From Niallia endozanthoxylica (lineage in GTDB: Bacteria > Bacillota > Bacilli > Bacillales > Cytobacillaceae), in assembly GCF_008710145.1 (NCBI RefSeq), contig NZ_VYKL01000035.1, positions 1 to 64,000 on the forward strand: 64,000 nt of DNA, written 5' to 3'. Positions 18,038 to 31,801 of this stretch are shown piece by piece. The first letter of the stretch is position 1, and each line of letters starts with the position of its first letter. The position numbers were made by a program, and so were the translations under genes. Under the pieces are notes generated by a model. It ran no database searches. It saw only the letters and a list, made by a program, of their open reading frames with translations, and was not told the DNA's origin.

Positions 18038-18581
18038 ATTTTACTTATAAGATAGAAGTTCTGTCCAATATTTAACTACTTTTATCAACTCCTTCTTAAA
18101 CACTAACCTGCACCGTTCGTTAAATTAATAAACTACAAATGGATAGCTCTACAATAAAAGGGAATCAAATGTACGATCCTTTTTCCTTAGAGTTTCCTTT
18201 GCTATTTTAATATTCACCGCTTATTTCTTCAACAAAATCATTCCAAACACAAATATATGCAGTTTGTATAGCTATACTCCTTCCACACGATACGCCACCA
18301 TTAGTTACGATATTTCACGTAAAAGTAGCTTAATTGACACGTTTTTTGAATAATTCACACGGTATTAATATTTAACATAGTGCGGGTGTGGGACACTCAT
18401 TTTTGAATAAAAATCGAATTTTATACAGTGAACCCCCACTCTAATTGGCGGGGGTATTCTTGTTACTTAGTGTTTGAAATGCTTGATTAGCATTATATAT
18501 GTTCTTGTGTTTTTATATAAGGTTAATCAAATATTCCAATACCTTATTTTTCTTTTTTGGTTGCTTCAAGATAGAATCATT
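18038..18581. other. AT-rich gap with one hairpin
   Basis: No credible gene is seen. A hairpin ACCCCC/GGGGGT at 18432-18455 followed by ATTCTTG lies near the 3' end of the convergent 389-codon gene and could end transcripts on the plus strand. The rest is AT-rich and without clear repeats. Confidence 0.5.
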
Positions 18582-19751
18582 TTATTTAAAAGTCTGCCCG
18601 TAGTATTCTTGCAACTGTCCGATACGATTAGCATACAAACCATCAAAATACAAGGCATAATAATCGCTGTCAAATTCATAATCGTTTATTGTAGGGGTTC
18701 TAACAACAGGTTTGCCACCAAACACTTCATTTGCAATCTTGAATGGTTTAGGCTCTAAGAATTTTTCAGCCTTCTTCTGTGCATTATCAATAACATGCTC
18801 TTTACGTTTGTCATGGAATTGCTGTTCATTTTCAGCTAAAAACTTTTGTTCATCCTGCTTGAATTGCTCAATAACTTCTTTATTATATTTCTTTAAATAA
18901 GCAATAATCTTTTTCTTTCTTGCCTTTAAAATTACTGCATATGTAGTATAATAATAATCTAACCCAAGCACCTTACCATTTTCATCTTCCACAAATGCAA
19001 GCTGTTCTAAGTATTCTTCATTAAATTTAACTGTCTTTTTCGAATTTTTATATGTCATTAAGTACCATTCACTCACATCATAACGTTCCATTAACCTACG
19101 TTTTAGTGCGACCACTTGCTTATACACATCTTCATGTAGATTGATAGTTTCATCCGTTTCTGCGATATGTCCTTTAAATACAGGATAGTATTCAATGATA
19201 CCTGCTTTCTCCATACGTTTAAGAGTACCTGCAACTTGATTTGTTAATTCTTTAACAGTTTGTACGAAATCATCAACAATTCTATCTTCATTTTCTTTAA
19301 TAATAGAGTTATCTTTTAAATCATTTACATAAGTTTCCCTCAAACCTTCATGATGTCTTGATAATAGTAAGTCGTGCATCTTTTCTGTAATTACTCCGAA
19401 GTCTAATGCCCAATTTGCCAATGTTTGTGCTGTTGATTTTTCTAAACCTTGTTCTAGGACACTCACAACTACAACATCTAGGTTTTTAGTGTAAGAGATA
19501 CTCCATGCTCCGTTTGAAGCTCTGCCATCGTCTTTTTCAGTTGCAACATCTTTTTCCTTCGCACAAGTGATAACCCTTTTAGTACCTCTACCTTCAACCG
19601 TAATTGAATCTTTTTCATAAAATCTACTTGCTTCTTTTTTAACGCTATCAAGTGTACGCTTATTAACATTTCCTTTACCATCAATTAGTGCCTGTTTTTG
19701 CTTGTCTGTGCCAAACTCATTGATAAATTGTTCTAGTGTAAACTGTTTCAT
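18582..19751 (-). CDS. Element-borne protein, possibly DNA-binding or replication-like
   Basis: I do not recognise this 389-residue protein. It is rich in Lys and Glu, soluble and mostly helical. The part near 95-215 could hold a winged helix: TLANWALDFGVITEKMHDLLLSR-like helices, then TLKRMEKAGIIEYYP, which looks like a recognition helix and wing. A coiled-coil-like Lys/Glu region follows (about 280-340). The ATG has GGAG ten bases upstream and overlaps the stop of the preceding short ORF as ATGA. It is preceded by a long structured leader and an extended -10 promoter. A replication initiator or regulator role is inferred from this layout only. Confidence 0.6.
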   Translation of the reverse strand: MKQFTLEQFINEFGTDKQKQALIDGKGNVNKRTLDSVKKEASRFYEKDSITVEGRGTKRVITCAKEKDVATEKDDGRASNGAWSISYTKNLDVVVVSVLEQGLEKSTAQTLANWALDFGVITEKMHDLLLSRHHEGLRETYVNDLKDNSIIKENEDRIVDDFVQTVKELTNQVAGTLKRMEKAGIIEYYPVFKGHIAETDETINLHEDVYKQVVALKRRLMERYDVSEWYLMTYKNSKKTVKFNEEYLEQLAFVEDENGKVLGLDYYYTTYAVILKARKKKIIAYLKKYNKEVIEQFKQDEQKFLAENEQQFHDKRKEHVIDNAQKKAEKFLEPKPFKIANEVFGGKPVVRTPTINDYEFDSDYYALYFDGLYANRIGQLQEYYGQTFK

Positions 19752-19987
19752 TTATAGAAAACTCCATTTCTTTTTATTAATTTTATAGGATCGTGCATAA
19801 TCACTTGTAATATATTCATATATTTTATTATGACTAATCTTGCACGATTCTGATTATATCTTCTTCTATTGCTTATGTACTTTGCTACCATCTCTGTTAA
19901 AAGTGCAAAAAAACGCACTTTCACCAGACCTCGCCCAAAGTACGCAAAGGGCGTGATTAATCTATTGATGTTGATTTGATTTTTCAT
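19748..19987 (-). CDS. Short basic ORF translationally coupled to the 389-codon gene
   Basis: The 79-residue product is rich in Arg, Lys, Ile and Asn. Its TGA overlaps the ATG of the 389-codon gene as ATGA, which is the main support. No clear ribosome-binding site precedes the ATG at 19987, so it may be a chance frame or have a different start. It lies downstream of the 84-base hairpin on the same transcript. Confidence 0.4.
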   Translation of the reverse strand: MKNQININRLITPFAYFGRGLVKVRFFALLTEMVAKYISNRRRYNQNRARLVIIKYMNILQVIMHDPIKLIKRNGVFYK

Positions 19988-20021
19988 TCACATAAAGTAA
20001 ATTTGTCGGCGATGTTTTTGG

Positions 20022-20105
20022 GTACCTTTTTGCATCGCAACACTTTGAAATAATTCGTGGAGCATGGCGTAATGAATTTTTTCAAGTGCTTATGTAAAAA
20101 GGTAC
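20022..20105 (-). promoter_or_regulatory. Long imperfect hairpin in the leader of the 389-codon unit
   Basis: Outer arms GTACCTTTTTGCAT (20022-20035) and ATGTAAAAAGGTAC (20092-20105) and inner arms CACTTTGAAATAATTC (20041-20056) and GAATTTTTTCAAGTG (20074-20088) pair almost fully around a 17-base loop. It could be a regulatory RNA structure, a replication origin or a nick site. Confidence 0.6.
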
Positions 20106-20200
20106 ATAACTTATCATTACCCATGTAAACCCTTTCAAATGATTTAAAATGTAATATATGTATCCTTTAAATCCCATATACCCCCTTTCGCCCAAATTCA

Positions 20201-20235
20201 GTTGACACCTGCACTAAACATATTAATCTGTCAAC
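20201..20235. promoter_or_regulatory. Palindromic operator-like site
   Basis: GTTGACA (20201-20207) and TGTCAAC (20229-20235) are perfect inverted copies 21 bp apart. They lie just downstream of the predicted start of the minus-strand transcript. Confidence 0.45.
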
Positions 20236-20248
20236 CATTTACACTTAA

Positions 20249-20277
20249 ATTATAGCATATTTTTTTGTTATTGTCGA
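20249..20277 (-). promoter_or_regulatory. Promoter of the 389-codon unit
   Basis: On the minus strand TCGACA (20277-20272) and TATAAT (20254-20249) are 17 bp apart, with an extended -10 TGC. The predicted start near 20242 gives a leader of about 255 bases before the first ORF. Confidence 0.65.
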
Positions 20278-20297
20278 ATTTATATGCTACATACATA

Positions 20298-20326
20298 TTG
20301 ACTATTCGATAAAAATATGGTATAGA
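20298..20326 (+). promoter_or_regulatory. Strong extended -10 promoter of a candidate small RNA
   Basis: TTGACT (20298-20303), a 17-bp spacer ending TGG, and TATAGA (20321-20326). It is back to back with the promoter at 20249-20277. No ORF with a ribosome-binding site follows it. Confidence 0.65.
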
Positions 20327-20331
20327 AAAAA

Positions 20332-20414
20332 ACCGCTCTATTAAGGACATTTTTTCAATTACTCATTTTTCATTAAATCTAATCAAAATTATGTCTTTAG
20401 AGCGGTTTTTGTTC
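20332..20414 (+). ncRNA. Candidate small RNA or bidirectional terminator
   Basis: Right after the promoter, AACCGCTCTA pairs with TAGAGCGGTT at 20399-20408, followed by TTTGTTCTT. This would give an RNA of about 83 bases whose 5' end pairs with its own terminator. The same arms followed by seven T on the minus strand could also end the convergent int transcript. Confidence 0.5.
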
Positions 20415-20530
20415 TTGCTGAAAAAATATCAATTTTTTTAGATAGATATTAAATTTAGGTTTGAAAGTAGAAGGGATAAGCGGGGCAACGAGGTTGCAAC
20501 CACTTGTGTAAGCAAACAGAAATATAATTG

Positions 20531-20686
20531 TTAGACTTTAAGCATCTCATTCATTAATTTTTTATACAATAATAGGCGTTTATGACGAAAAGAGTTTCTA
20601 AAACCTGTATATGTTGGTCTTGCTTTTGCACCCTCTTGTGCTACTTTCTTAGTGTAATAGGCAATATGCTTCATCTGTTTATTCAT
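20531..20686 (-). CDS. Small basic protein overlapping the int stop
   Basis: The 51-residue product starts MNKQMKHIAYYTKK and is strongly basic, with a helical C-terminal half (FRHKRLLLYKKLMNEML). Its ATG overlaps the int TGA as ATGA and has GGGGAGGG seven bases upstream, one of the best ribosome-binding sites in the element. Co-translation with int suggests a recombination partner such as a directionality factor or a DNA-binding accessory protein. This is inference; I do not recognise the family. Confidence 0.65.
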   Translation of the reverse strand: MNKQMKHIAYYTKKVAQEGAKARPTYTGFRNSFRHKRLLLYKKLMNEMLKV

Positions 20687-21603
20687 TTCTTAGCCCTCCC
20701 CATATTCATTAGAGGGCTTGATTTTGATGCCAATTCTAAAATATTCTCTGTTTCTAATCCCTGCAAATACCGCTTTGTAACTTGAATATTTTCATGCCCT
20801 GCTATCTTGGAACAACTATACAAATCAAGTCCGTTTCTTAAATTAGCTTGAATAGAATAGTGTCTTAGGGTATGAGGACTACAGCGTATGCCTTCCCTTA
20901 TATTCGCCATTTTTCCTGCATCTCGTACAATGTTTTGTATTTGAACGCTCGTTAGTGGTCTTCCACTTCTTGAAAGAAAATAATTATCATGTTCAAGGCT
21001 TTTCCCTTTAAAGTATTGTTCTTTTATTCTTTCATATCTAATCATGTATTTCTTCAACATTAAACTAATTGGAACATAACGCCATTTCGCACCTTTGCCG
21101 TAAATCTGCATATTGGTTTCATGTACATAGCTTGATTGTAAATTAATTAGCTCACTCATTCTTATGCCTGTATCAAAGAACATTGCAAGGATAACTTTAT
21201 TTCTTGCATTGAGATAATTTTTAAAGTTATAGACATTTAGCATTCTGGATACTTCCATATCAGTAAAAGTTTTTATTACTTCTTTATCTTCTTTCAACAA
21301 CCTTATACGTTTCATTATGTTGTTACTAATGTATTCCTCTTGAACTAAATAGTTGTAAAAAGAGCGTAAACTTTTGATAATCGTATTGATATAATTTGAT
21401 TTATTACCTTGTTCTTGTTCAAACTGTACAAATTTTTTTACATGAACCGTTGAAATATCTTCTATTTCATCAATTTCATGATGCTCTTTTAAAAAATTAA
21501 TAAATTGCCCTACGTTGTAATTGTAGGTTTCAATTGTCCGTTTGGAATAGTTCTTAATCTGTAAATCAAATGTAAATTCCTTTAACAAATCTTTTATCAA
21601 CAT
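20683..21603 (-). CDS. int: Tyrosine recombinase (integrase) of the eno element
   Basis: The 306-residue protein is a complete XerC/D-like integrase. It has an N-terminal SAM-like domain (about 1-95) with the YSKRTIETYNYNVGQFINFL block. The catalytic residues are R148 (DTGIRMSEL), a Lys near 170-173, H244 and R247 (PHTLRHYS), H270 (AGHENI) and the nucleophile Y279 (KRYLQG). It lies next to the reconstituted end of eno and presumably recognises the eno 3' end as attB. Its ribosome-binding site AGGGGG lies in the 3' arm of a hairpin that also looks like a terminator. Confidence 0.95.
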   Translation of the reverse strand: MLIKDLLKEFTFDLQIKNYSKRTIETYNYNVGQFINFLKEHHEIDEIEDISTVHVKKFVQFEQEQGNKSNYINTIIKSLRSFYNYLVQEEYISNNIMKRIRLLKEDKEVIKTFTDMEVSRMLNVYNFKNYLNARNKVILAMFFDTGIRMSELINLQSSYVHETNMQIYGKGAKWRYVPISLMLKKYMIRYERIKEQYFKGKSLEHDNYFLSRSGRPLTSVQIQNIVRDAGKMANIREGIRCSPHTLRHYSIQANLRNGLDLYSCSKIAGHENIQVTKRYLQGLETENILELASKSSPLMNMGRAKK

Positions 21604-21605
21604 AC

Positions 21606-21652
21606 AAAAAACCCCCTACTTATCGTGGATTACCACATATAAATAGGAGGTT
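21606..21652 (-). terminator. Hairpin between eno and int that ends eno transcripts and hides the int RBS
   Basis: On the minus strand AACCTCCTATTTAT and ATAAGTAGGGGGTT pair with two mismatches, with an inner GTGG/CCAC, followed by TTTTTG. The int ribosome-binding site is the AGGGGG of the second arm. It is the only terminator-like structure between eno and int. Direct repeats CTTAATTCA at 21673 and 21695, near the att repeat, may be recombinase arm sites. Confidence 0.7.
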
Positions 21653-21760
21653 AAAAGCCATAAACTGTATGACTTAATTCATGTTAATGTATCGCTTAAT
21701 TCAGACCCTTAAAAAGTCCCATGTACGACACAATTCAATCGAAAATCTTGTCTAAATTGA

Positions 21761-23083
<1,323 letters not shown>

Positions 23084-23152
23084 TTATTTTAGGCTTTAGT
23101 CAACGTAACGATGATGGGATAAAAAACGACTTTTTCTATTATGTACGCTTTT

Positions 23153-23532
23153 TAGTTCCCATTTGCATTGCATGAAAACATTTTCAGGCACTATCAGCAG
23201 CCTTTAGTTCCCATTTATAGGCCATGAATCTACTTTCGGGCACTATCAGCAGCTTTTAGTTCCCAATTTATAGGCCATGAATCTACTTTCGGGCACTATC
23301 AGCTGCTTTTTAGTTCCCATTTACAGGCCTTGAATCCACTTTCAGGCACTATCAGCAGCTTTTAGTTCCCATTTACAGGCCTTGAATCTACTTTCAGGCA
23401 CTATCAGCAGCTTTTAGTTCCCATTTACAGGCTATGAATCCACTTTCGGGCACTATCAGCAGCTTTTAGTTCCCATTTGCAGGCCATGAATCTACTTTCG
23501 GGCACTATCATCAGCTTTTAGTTCCCATTTGG
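23153..23532. repeat. Seven 52-bp tandem repeats between gpmI and eno
   Basis: TAGTTCCCA starts at 23153, 23205, 23257, 23311, 23363, 23415, 23467 and 23519, giving seven full units and one partial. Unit sequence varies by a few bases; AGTTCCC and GGGCACT within each unit can pair with one mismatch. The array fills most of the 516-bp gap; a TGCCTGACACC half palindrome lies at its gpmI side (23557). Confidence 0.85.
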
Positions 23533-23572
23533 GGTGTTAGTCCATCATTTATCGGTGCCTGACACCCTTATC

Positions 23573-27085
<3,513 letters not shown>

Positions 27086-27332
27086 CGAAAAGATCCTCCT
27101 TTAAGGTCTAAGTATAGACAAGCAAATCTATTTGCGGTGGGAGTGGGTGTTATCGTTCTCTATCATACCTGCTGATCATCCCAATCCGCACGACGAAAAA
27201 TTAAAAAAGGAGTAGGGAATGTTCCCCCTCCCCTGTGACACCATTAACCATTATAGACGTTCACTGGAAAATTTTCCATGGGTTTCTTCCACGAACATTA
27301 TAATTATTTTCACAATTAGAAAAGTAATAAGT

Positions 27333-27374
27333 AGAGAGACCCTGGTTTATAGTCGCTAACCGAGGGCTTCTCTG
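27333..27374 (-). terminator. Stem-loop after gapA, probable partial terminator
   Basis: On the minus strand AGAGAAGCCCTCGGTT and AACCAGGGTCTCTCT pair with two mismatches but no T run follows. In B. subtilis a shorter gapA transcript ends at this place, so this could lower expression of pgk and downstream genes relative to gapA. Confidence 0.6.
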
Positions 27375-27383
27375 TTTTGACTA

Positions 27384-28409
<1,026 letters not shown>

Positions 28410-28453
28410 TCATATAAGGATGATTTATCAATTTGTCTATTTATTATAAGGAT

Positions 28454-29476
28454 TTACCCTTTTAACAACTCTGTTGCTGCTGCTTCATCTGTGATGAGAA
28501 CTGTATTTTTGGGAGCCCGATTCATATAAGCCCGAATCGCTTTCGCTTTTGAAGCACCCCCAGCAATAGCTATCACATGTTCGACATTGTTTAAGTCATT
28601 CAGCTGCATACCAATCGTTTGCACCTTGTGAATAACTTCTCCTACTTCGTTAAAATAATAGCCAAAGGCTTCACCGACTGCTTTTGATTCTTCCAGCTTC
28701 CTGATGTCCTCAGCTGCTGTTTTGCGCCGCTCAGCCATTTTTAAAGCATCACCAATCCCATGCAGGACCATGTTTGCCGATTTGATTAGCGATAAAACCT
28801 CATGAATTTCAGGTTCCTTGATCATCGATCGATACATTTCCTCGCTTACCTGATCGGGAACATATAATACTCGATGCTTACATCCTGTCTTTTCTGCCAT
28901 TTTTGAACAAATGGTATTTGCTTGGTTTTTTACATCTTCACCAATGCCCCCACGTGCAGGAACAAAAACTAATTCGCGTTCATTTGATTGCGGAGTCATC
29001 ATATCGGCAACAGCAGCCATTGTGGAACCGCCTGTGACTGCAATAATACTTTCCCCCATTAGATTCTCATTTATGCTTGTGACACATGCTTTACCAAGTT
29101 CATCCTTTACCCAAGGAGTTTCCTCGCTATCGCCAGAAACGATGATAACCTTTTTTATACCAAGCATTTGCTTCAAATTGGATTCCATTTCATCAATTCC
29201 AATTATGTCGCGGATGAATCCTAGAAGTTCTTCTACAAGTTCTTTTCCATCTTCAGTCAAGCTCATGCCTGCCGTTGTACTGAAAAGTAACTTTTGCTGC
29301 TTTAAAAATTCAACTTCACTTCTTAACACTCTTTCCGTCAAACCAAGCGAGGCTGCAAGACTTCTCCTGCCGACTGGTTCCATCGCTCCAATAAAGCGCA
29401 GAATCTGGAATCGCTTTTGGATAACAGTAAGCAAATCGGGTAATAATCTTTTTTGTAATTCAATTACTGATTTCAT
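28454..29476 (-). CDS. cggR: Central glycolytic genes regulator
   Basis: The 340-residue protein is of the SorC/DeoR type: an N-terminal winged helix (LPDLLTVIQKRFQIL, GRRSLAASLGLTERVLR) and a sugar-phosphate-binding domain with VTGGSTMAAVADMM, FVPARGGIGEDVKNQANT and a GGASKAKAI motif. It represses the operon when fructose-1,6-bisphosphate is low. The ATG at 29476 has AAGGAG nine bases upstream and matches the B. subtilis length; an ATG 18 bp earlier would include the ribosome-binding site. Confidence 0.96.
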   Translation of the reverse strand: MKSVIELQKRLLPDLLTVIQKRFQILRFIGAMEPVGRRSLAASLGLTERVLRSEVEFLKQQKLLFSTTAGMSLTEDGKELVEELLGFIRDIIGIDEMESNLKQMLGIKKVIIVSGDSEETPWVKDELGKACVTSINENLMGESIIAVTGGSTMAAVADMMTPQSNERELVFVPARGGIGEDVKNQANTICSKMAEKTGCKHRVLYVPDQVSEEMYRSMIKEPEIHEVLSLIKSANMVLHGIGDALKMAERRKTAAEDIRKLEESKAVGEAFGYYFNEVGEVIHKVQTIGMQLNDLNNVEHVIAIAGGASKAKAIRAYMNRAPKNTVLITDEAAATELLKG

Positions 29477-29499
29477 TATATGTATCTCCTTCACAGTTG

Positions 29500-29535
29500 G
29501 TCACTTATAGTCCATGTTAGACATATTATGTCCCG
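29500..29535 (-). promoter_or_regulatory. CggR operator
   Basis: On the minus strand CGGGAC-N6-TGTC is followed by N4 and ATGGAC-N6-TGAC, matching the two-repeat CggR operator of B. subtilis with small changes in the second half. It lies between the promoter and cggR, so bound CggR would block elongation. Confidence 0.85.
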
Positions 29536-29567
29536 CCTGCTGCAAAAAAAATTACCCTGCAGAAGTA

Positions 29568-29596
29568 ATTCTAACAGGTAAGTTTTACTATGACAA
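29568..29596 (-). promoter_or_regulatory. Promoter of the cggR-eno operon
   Basis: On the minus strand TTGTCA (29596-29591) and TAGAAT (29573-29568) are 17 bp apart, 33 bp before the CggR operator. Confidence 0.75.
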
Positions 29597-29609
29597 TAGT
29601 AAAACTTAA

Positions 29610-29849
29610 TTATTTTTTTGAAAACGCTTTATATAATGTAATTTTATCTATTTGTCCATATTGGACTTCTTTTCCATCAATTAAAACGACTGGAATCATC
29701 AAGCCATATTCTTCTATCCATTCATCACGCTCTTCAATATCGCATTCCTCATAGTCAAAATGGAATTCTTTTTTTAGACTAAAAATGATTTCCTTTGCTT
29801 TTTCACATAAATGGCAGCCTTTTCGTGTAAATAATGTTACTGTTGTCAT
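29610..29849 (-). CDS. Glutaredoxin-like protein
   Basis: The 79-residue protein begins VTLFTRKGCHLCEKAKEI, with a CHLC redox motif near residues 12-15, and has the conserved cis-Pro region MIPVVLIDG near 51-59. The size and pattern match small glutaredoxin-family proteins of Firmicutes. It probably reduces disulfides on a low-molecular-weight thiol system; the partner is unknown. It lies between sigL and cggR on the same strand, separate from the CggR promoter. Confidence 0.85.
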   Translation of the reverse strand: MTTVTLFTRKGCHLCEKAKEIIFSLKKEFHFDYEECDIEERDEWIEEYGLMIPVVLIDGKEVQYGQIDKITLYKAFSKK

Positions 29850-29882
29850 TCTTCTTCATCCTTTTCAATCATTCAATCATTT

Positions 29883-31211
29883 TCAGAATCGCTTTCGTTT
29901 CGAAGACGATGGAATTCCTAATTGATTACGATATTTCGCAATCGTTCTTCTTGATACGACGATTCCCTTCTTCTCTTCCAACATAACAGCTAAATCCTGA
30001 TCAGACAACGGCTTTTGCTTATTCTCCTGATCAATTAACTGAGAAATCTCCTTTTTTACTTGTACGGAAGAGGCATCTTGTTCAGAAGTTGTTTTAATTG
30101 TACTAGAAAAAAGAGATTTTAACTCGATTGTACCAAAAGGTGTTTGTGCATATTTTTCTCTGACTGCCCGGCTTACTGTTGATTCATGGATTTCCAGCTC
30201 ATCGGAAATCTCTTTCATCGTCATCGGCTTTAGATAATTAGGTCCATGTGTGAAATATTTCGGCTGTTTTTCAATTATTTTCAAAGCTACTTTTAATAAT
30301 GTTTCTTTTCGTTGTTCTATGCTCTTCATAATCCAATGGTAATCCTGCTGCTTTTCCTGCAAAAAGTTTATAACCTTGGTATCGCCGGTCGAGAAAAACT
30401 TTTGAAAATATTTTTCATTAAACTGGATTTTCGGAAGTGCATCATCATACATGTTAACAGAAAATGCTTCTCCATCCCATTTAATCATTAAGTCGGGTAC
30501 GATATAAGTGGCATGTTCGGAATAATAATCAGAACCGGGACGAGGGTTCAACGTTTGAACATAATCAAAAACTTCCTGAATTTGTTTCAACTGGATATTA
30601 AGTTGCCTGGATATTTGCCTCCACTTCTTTTCAGCAAATAATAGAAAGTATTGGGATAAAATGGTATAGGCCAATTTATTGCTATCACCATTGTGTTCCA
30701 TTTGCAGCAGTAAACATTCTTGTAAGTTTCTCGCTCCAACGCCCGCAGGCTCTAGTGCCTGTATCACTCGTAAAGCTTCTTCTGCCTGCTGCATGGTAAT
30801 AGACAAAATGGAGGCTACTTCATCAAGATTGATATGTAAGTAACCGTTTTCATCGAGACTGTTTATTAAAAAAAGAATCGTTCTCTTTAAACTTTCATTG
30901 TACAAACGCAAATCAAGCTGTGCCAACAGATACTCTGTGAGGGTTGTTTCTTTTTTTGCTATTTGCTCGAGCCAATTCTGCTTATCATCACTTGAAGTCT
31001 TATTACTCTTTTTTACAGAATCGTACCGAGGGTCCATGGTTTGCATGCTTCCAGTTTTAATCTGCAAAAGCGGGTTTTCAATTGCCTTATTTTCAAGAAA
31101 CTCAATTAATTCTTGACTAGAATACTGTAACAGGGCAATTGCCTGAGTTAATTCCTGTGTCATCGCTAATTTCATTGTTTGCTGCTGCCATAAGCCTGCC
31201 TTCATACTCAT
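29883..31211 (-). CDS. sigL: RNA polymerase sigma-54 factor
   Basis: The 442-residue protein has the Gln/Leu-rich activator-interacting region I (about 1-50), a core-binding domain and, at the C terminus, the RpoN box RRTIAKYR near 420-430. Sigma-54 reads -24/-12 promoters with enhancer-binding activators; in Bacillus it controls levanase, arginine, branched-chain amino acid and acetoin genes. The ATG at 31211 has AGAGGTG six bases upstream; a GTG nine bases earlier overlaps that box. Confidence 0.95.
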   Translation of the reverse strand: MSMKAGLWQQQTMKLAMTQELTQAIALLQYSSQELIEFLENKAIENPLLQIKTGSMQTMDPRYDSVKKSNKTSSDDKQNWLEQIAKKETTLTEYLLAQLDLRLYNESLKRTILFLINSLDENGYLHINLDEVASILSITMQQAEEALRVIQALEPAGVGARNLQECLLLQMEHNGDSNKLAYTILSQYFLLFAEKKWRQISRQLNIQLKQIQEVFDYVQTLNPRPGSDYYSEHATYIVPDLMIKWDGEAFSVNMYDDALPKIQFNEKYFQKFFSTGDTKVINFLQEKQQDYHWIMKSIEQRKETLLKVALKIIEKQPKYFTHGPNYLKPMTMKEISDELEIHESTVSRAVREKYAQTPFGTIELKSLFSSTIKTTSEQDASSVQVKKEISQLIDQENKQKPLSDQDLAVMLEEKKGIVVSRRTIAKYRNQLGIPSSSKRKRF

Positions 31212-31487
31212 GAAATTCACCTCTTTGTTTATTTTATAAAAAGAACCTTTATTTGTTAATGAATATTATTAGTTAAAAATACTACTATAATTATAGTTTT
31301 ATGCTAGAAATTAGCAGCTAAATATGTCCTTTTTAATATTTCGACATATACTAGTGGATATTGACTCATCTAAGCGATATGGTCAAATATCTAGCGGAAG
31401 AACCATGTTTACTACCCATACATGATAGAAAAAGAATTCCTATGTCGATTTAATAAGTTGGCTATATATAAATATTTAAAAAGAAAC

Positions 31488-31516
31488 TTGCAAAGGAAAA
31501 TGTCTTATCATATAAT
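31488..31516 (+). promoter_or_regulatory. Promoter of tRNA-Arg
   Basis: TTGCAA (31488-31493) and TATAAT (31511-31516) are 17 bp apart, 32 bp before the tRNA. The rest of the 31212-31548 gap is AT-rich and holds nothing further that I can name. Confidence 0.7.
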
Positions 31517-31548
31517 AAAAAGGCGTTGTTTTAATGCATTATTATTAA

Positions 31549-31620
31549 GCCCTCGTGGTGCAACGGATAGCACGTGAGATTCCGGTTCTTAAGATGTGGG
31601 TTCGATTCCTGCCGAGGGCG
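31549..31620 (+). tRNA. tRNA-Arg (CCG)
   Basis: A 72-base cloverleaf: acceptor GCCCTCG/CGAGGGC, D arm GTGC/GCAC, anticodon stem TGAGA/TCTTA with loop TTCCGGT and T arm with GTTCGATTC. The anticodon CCG reads CGG. CCA is not encoded. A strong terminator follows, and clpP lies next, as for trnQ in B. subtilis. Confidence 0.96.
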
Positions 31621-31628
31621 TACATATC

Positions 31629-31669
31629 AAAGAAAACTCCTATCTACTGTAGATAGGAGTTTTCTTTTT
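31629..31669 (+). terminator. Terminator of the tRNA gene
   Basis: AAAGAAAACTCCTATCTAC pairs with its complement around four bases and ends in TTTTT. Confidence 0.9.
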
Positions 31670-31801
31670 GCAGCCATGATTAATGTATACAAATTCGTTT
31701 AAGATTACCCATTTTTGGAAATGATGGAAGAGGAACATTCGGGCCAATAGGTAGACAAAAATATTGTCGAATAATTACTTGTTTCAAATCTAGGTCTATC
31801 A

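Noticed and set aside
20332-20414. Antisense RNA against the leader of the 389-codon gene
   Set aside because: The two promoters are divergent and the transcripts would not overlap, so classical countertranscript control is not supported.
20582-20785. A 67-codon plus-strand frame rich in Cys and Phe
   Set aside because: It is antisense to int and the 51-codon gene, which has a much better ribosome-binding site; it is unlikely to be translated.
23153-23532. Possible CRISPR array
   Set aside because: The units are contiguous 52-bp repeats with no unique spacers and no cas genes are nearby.
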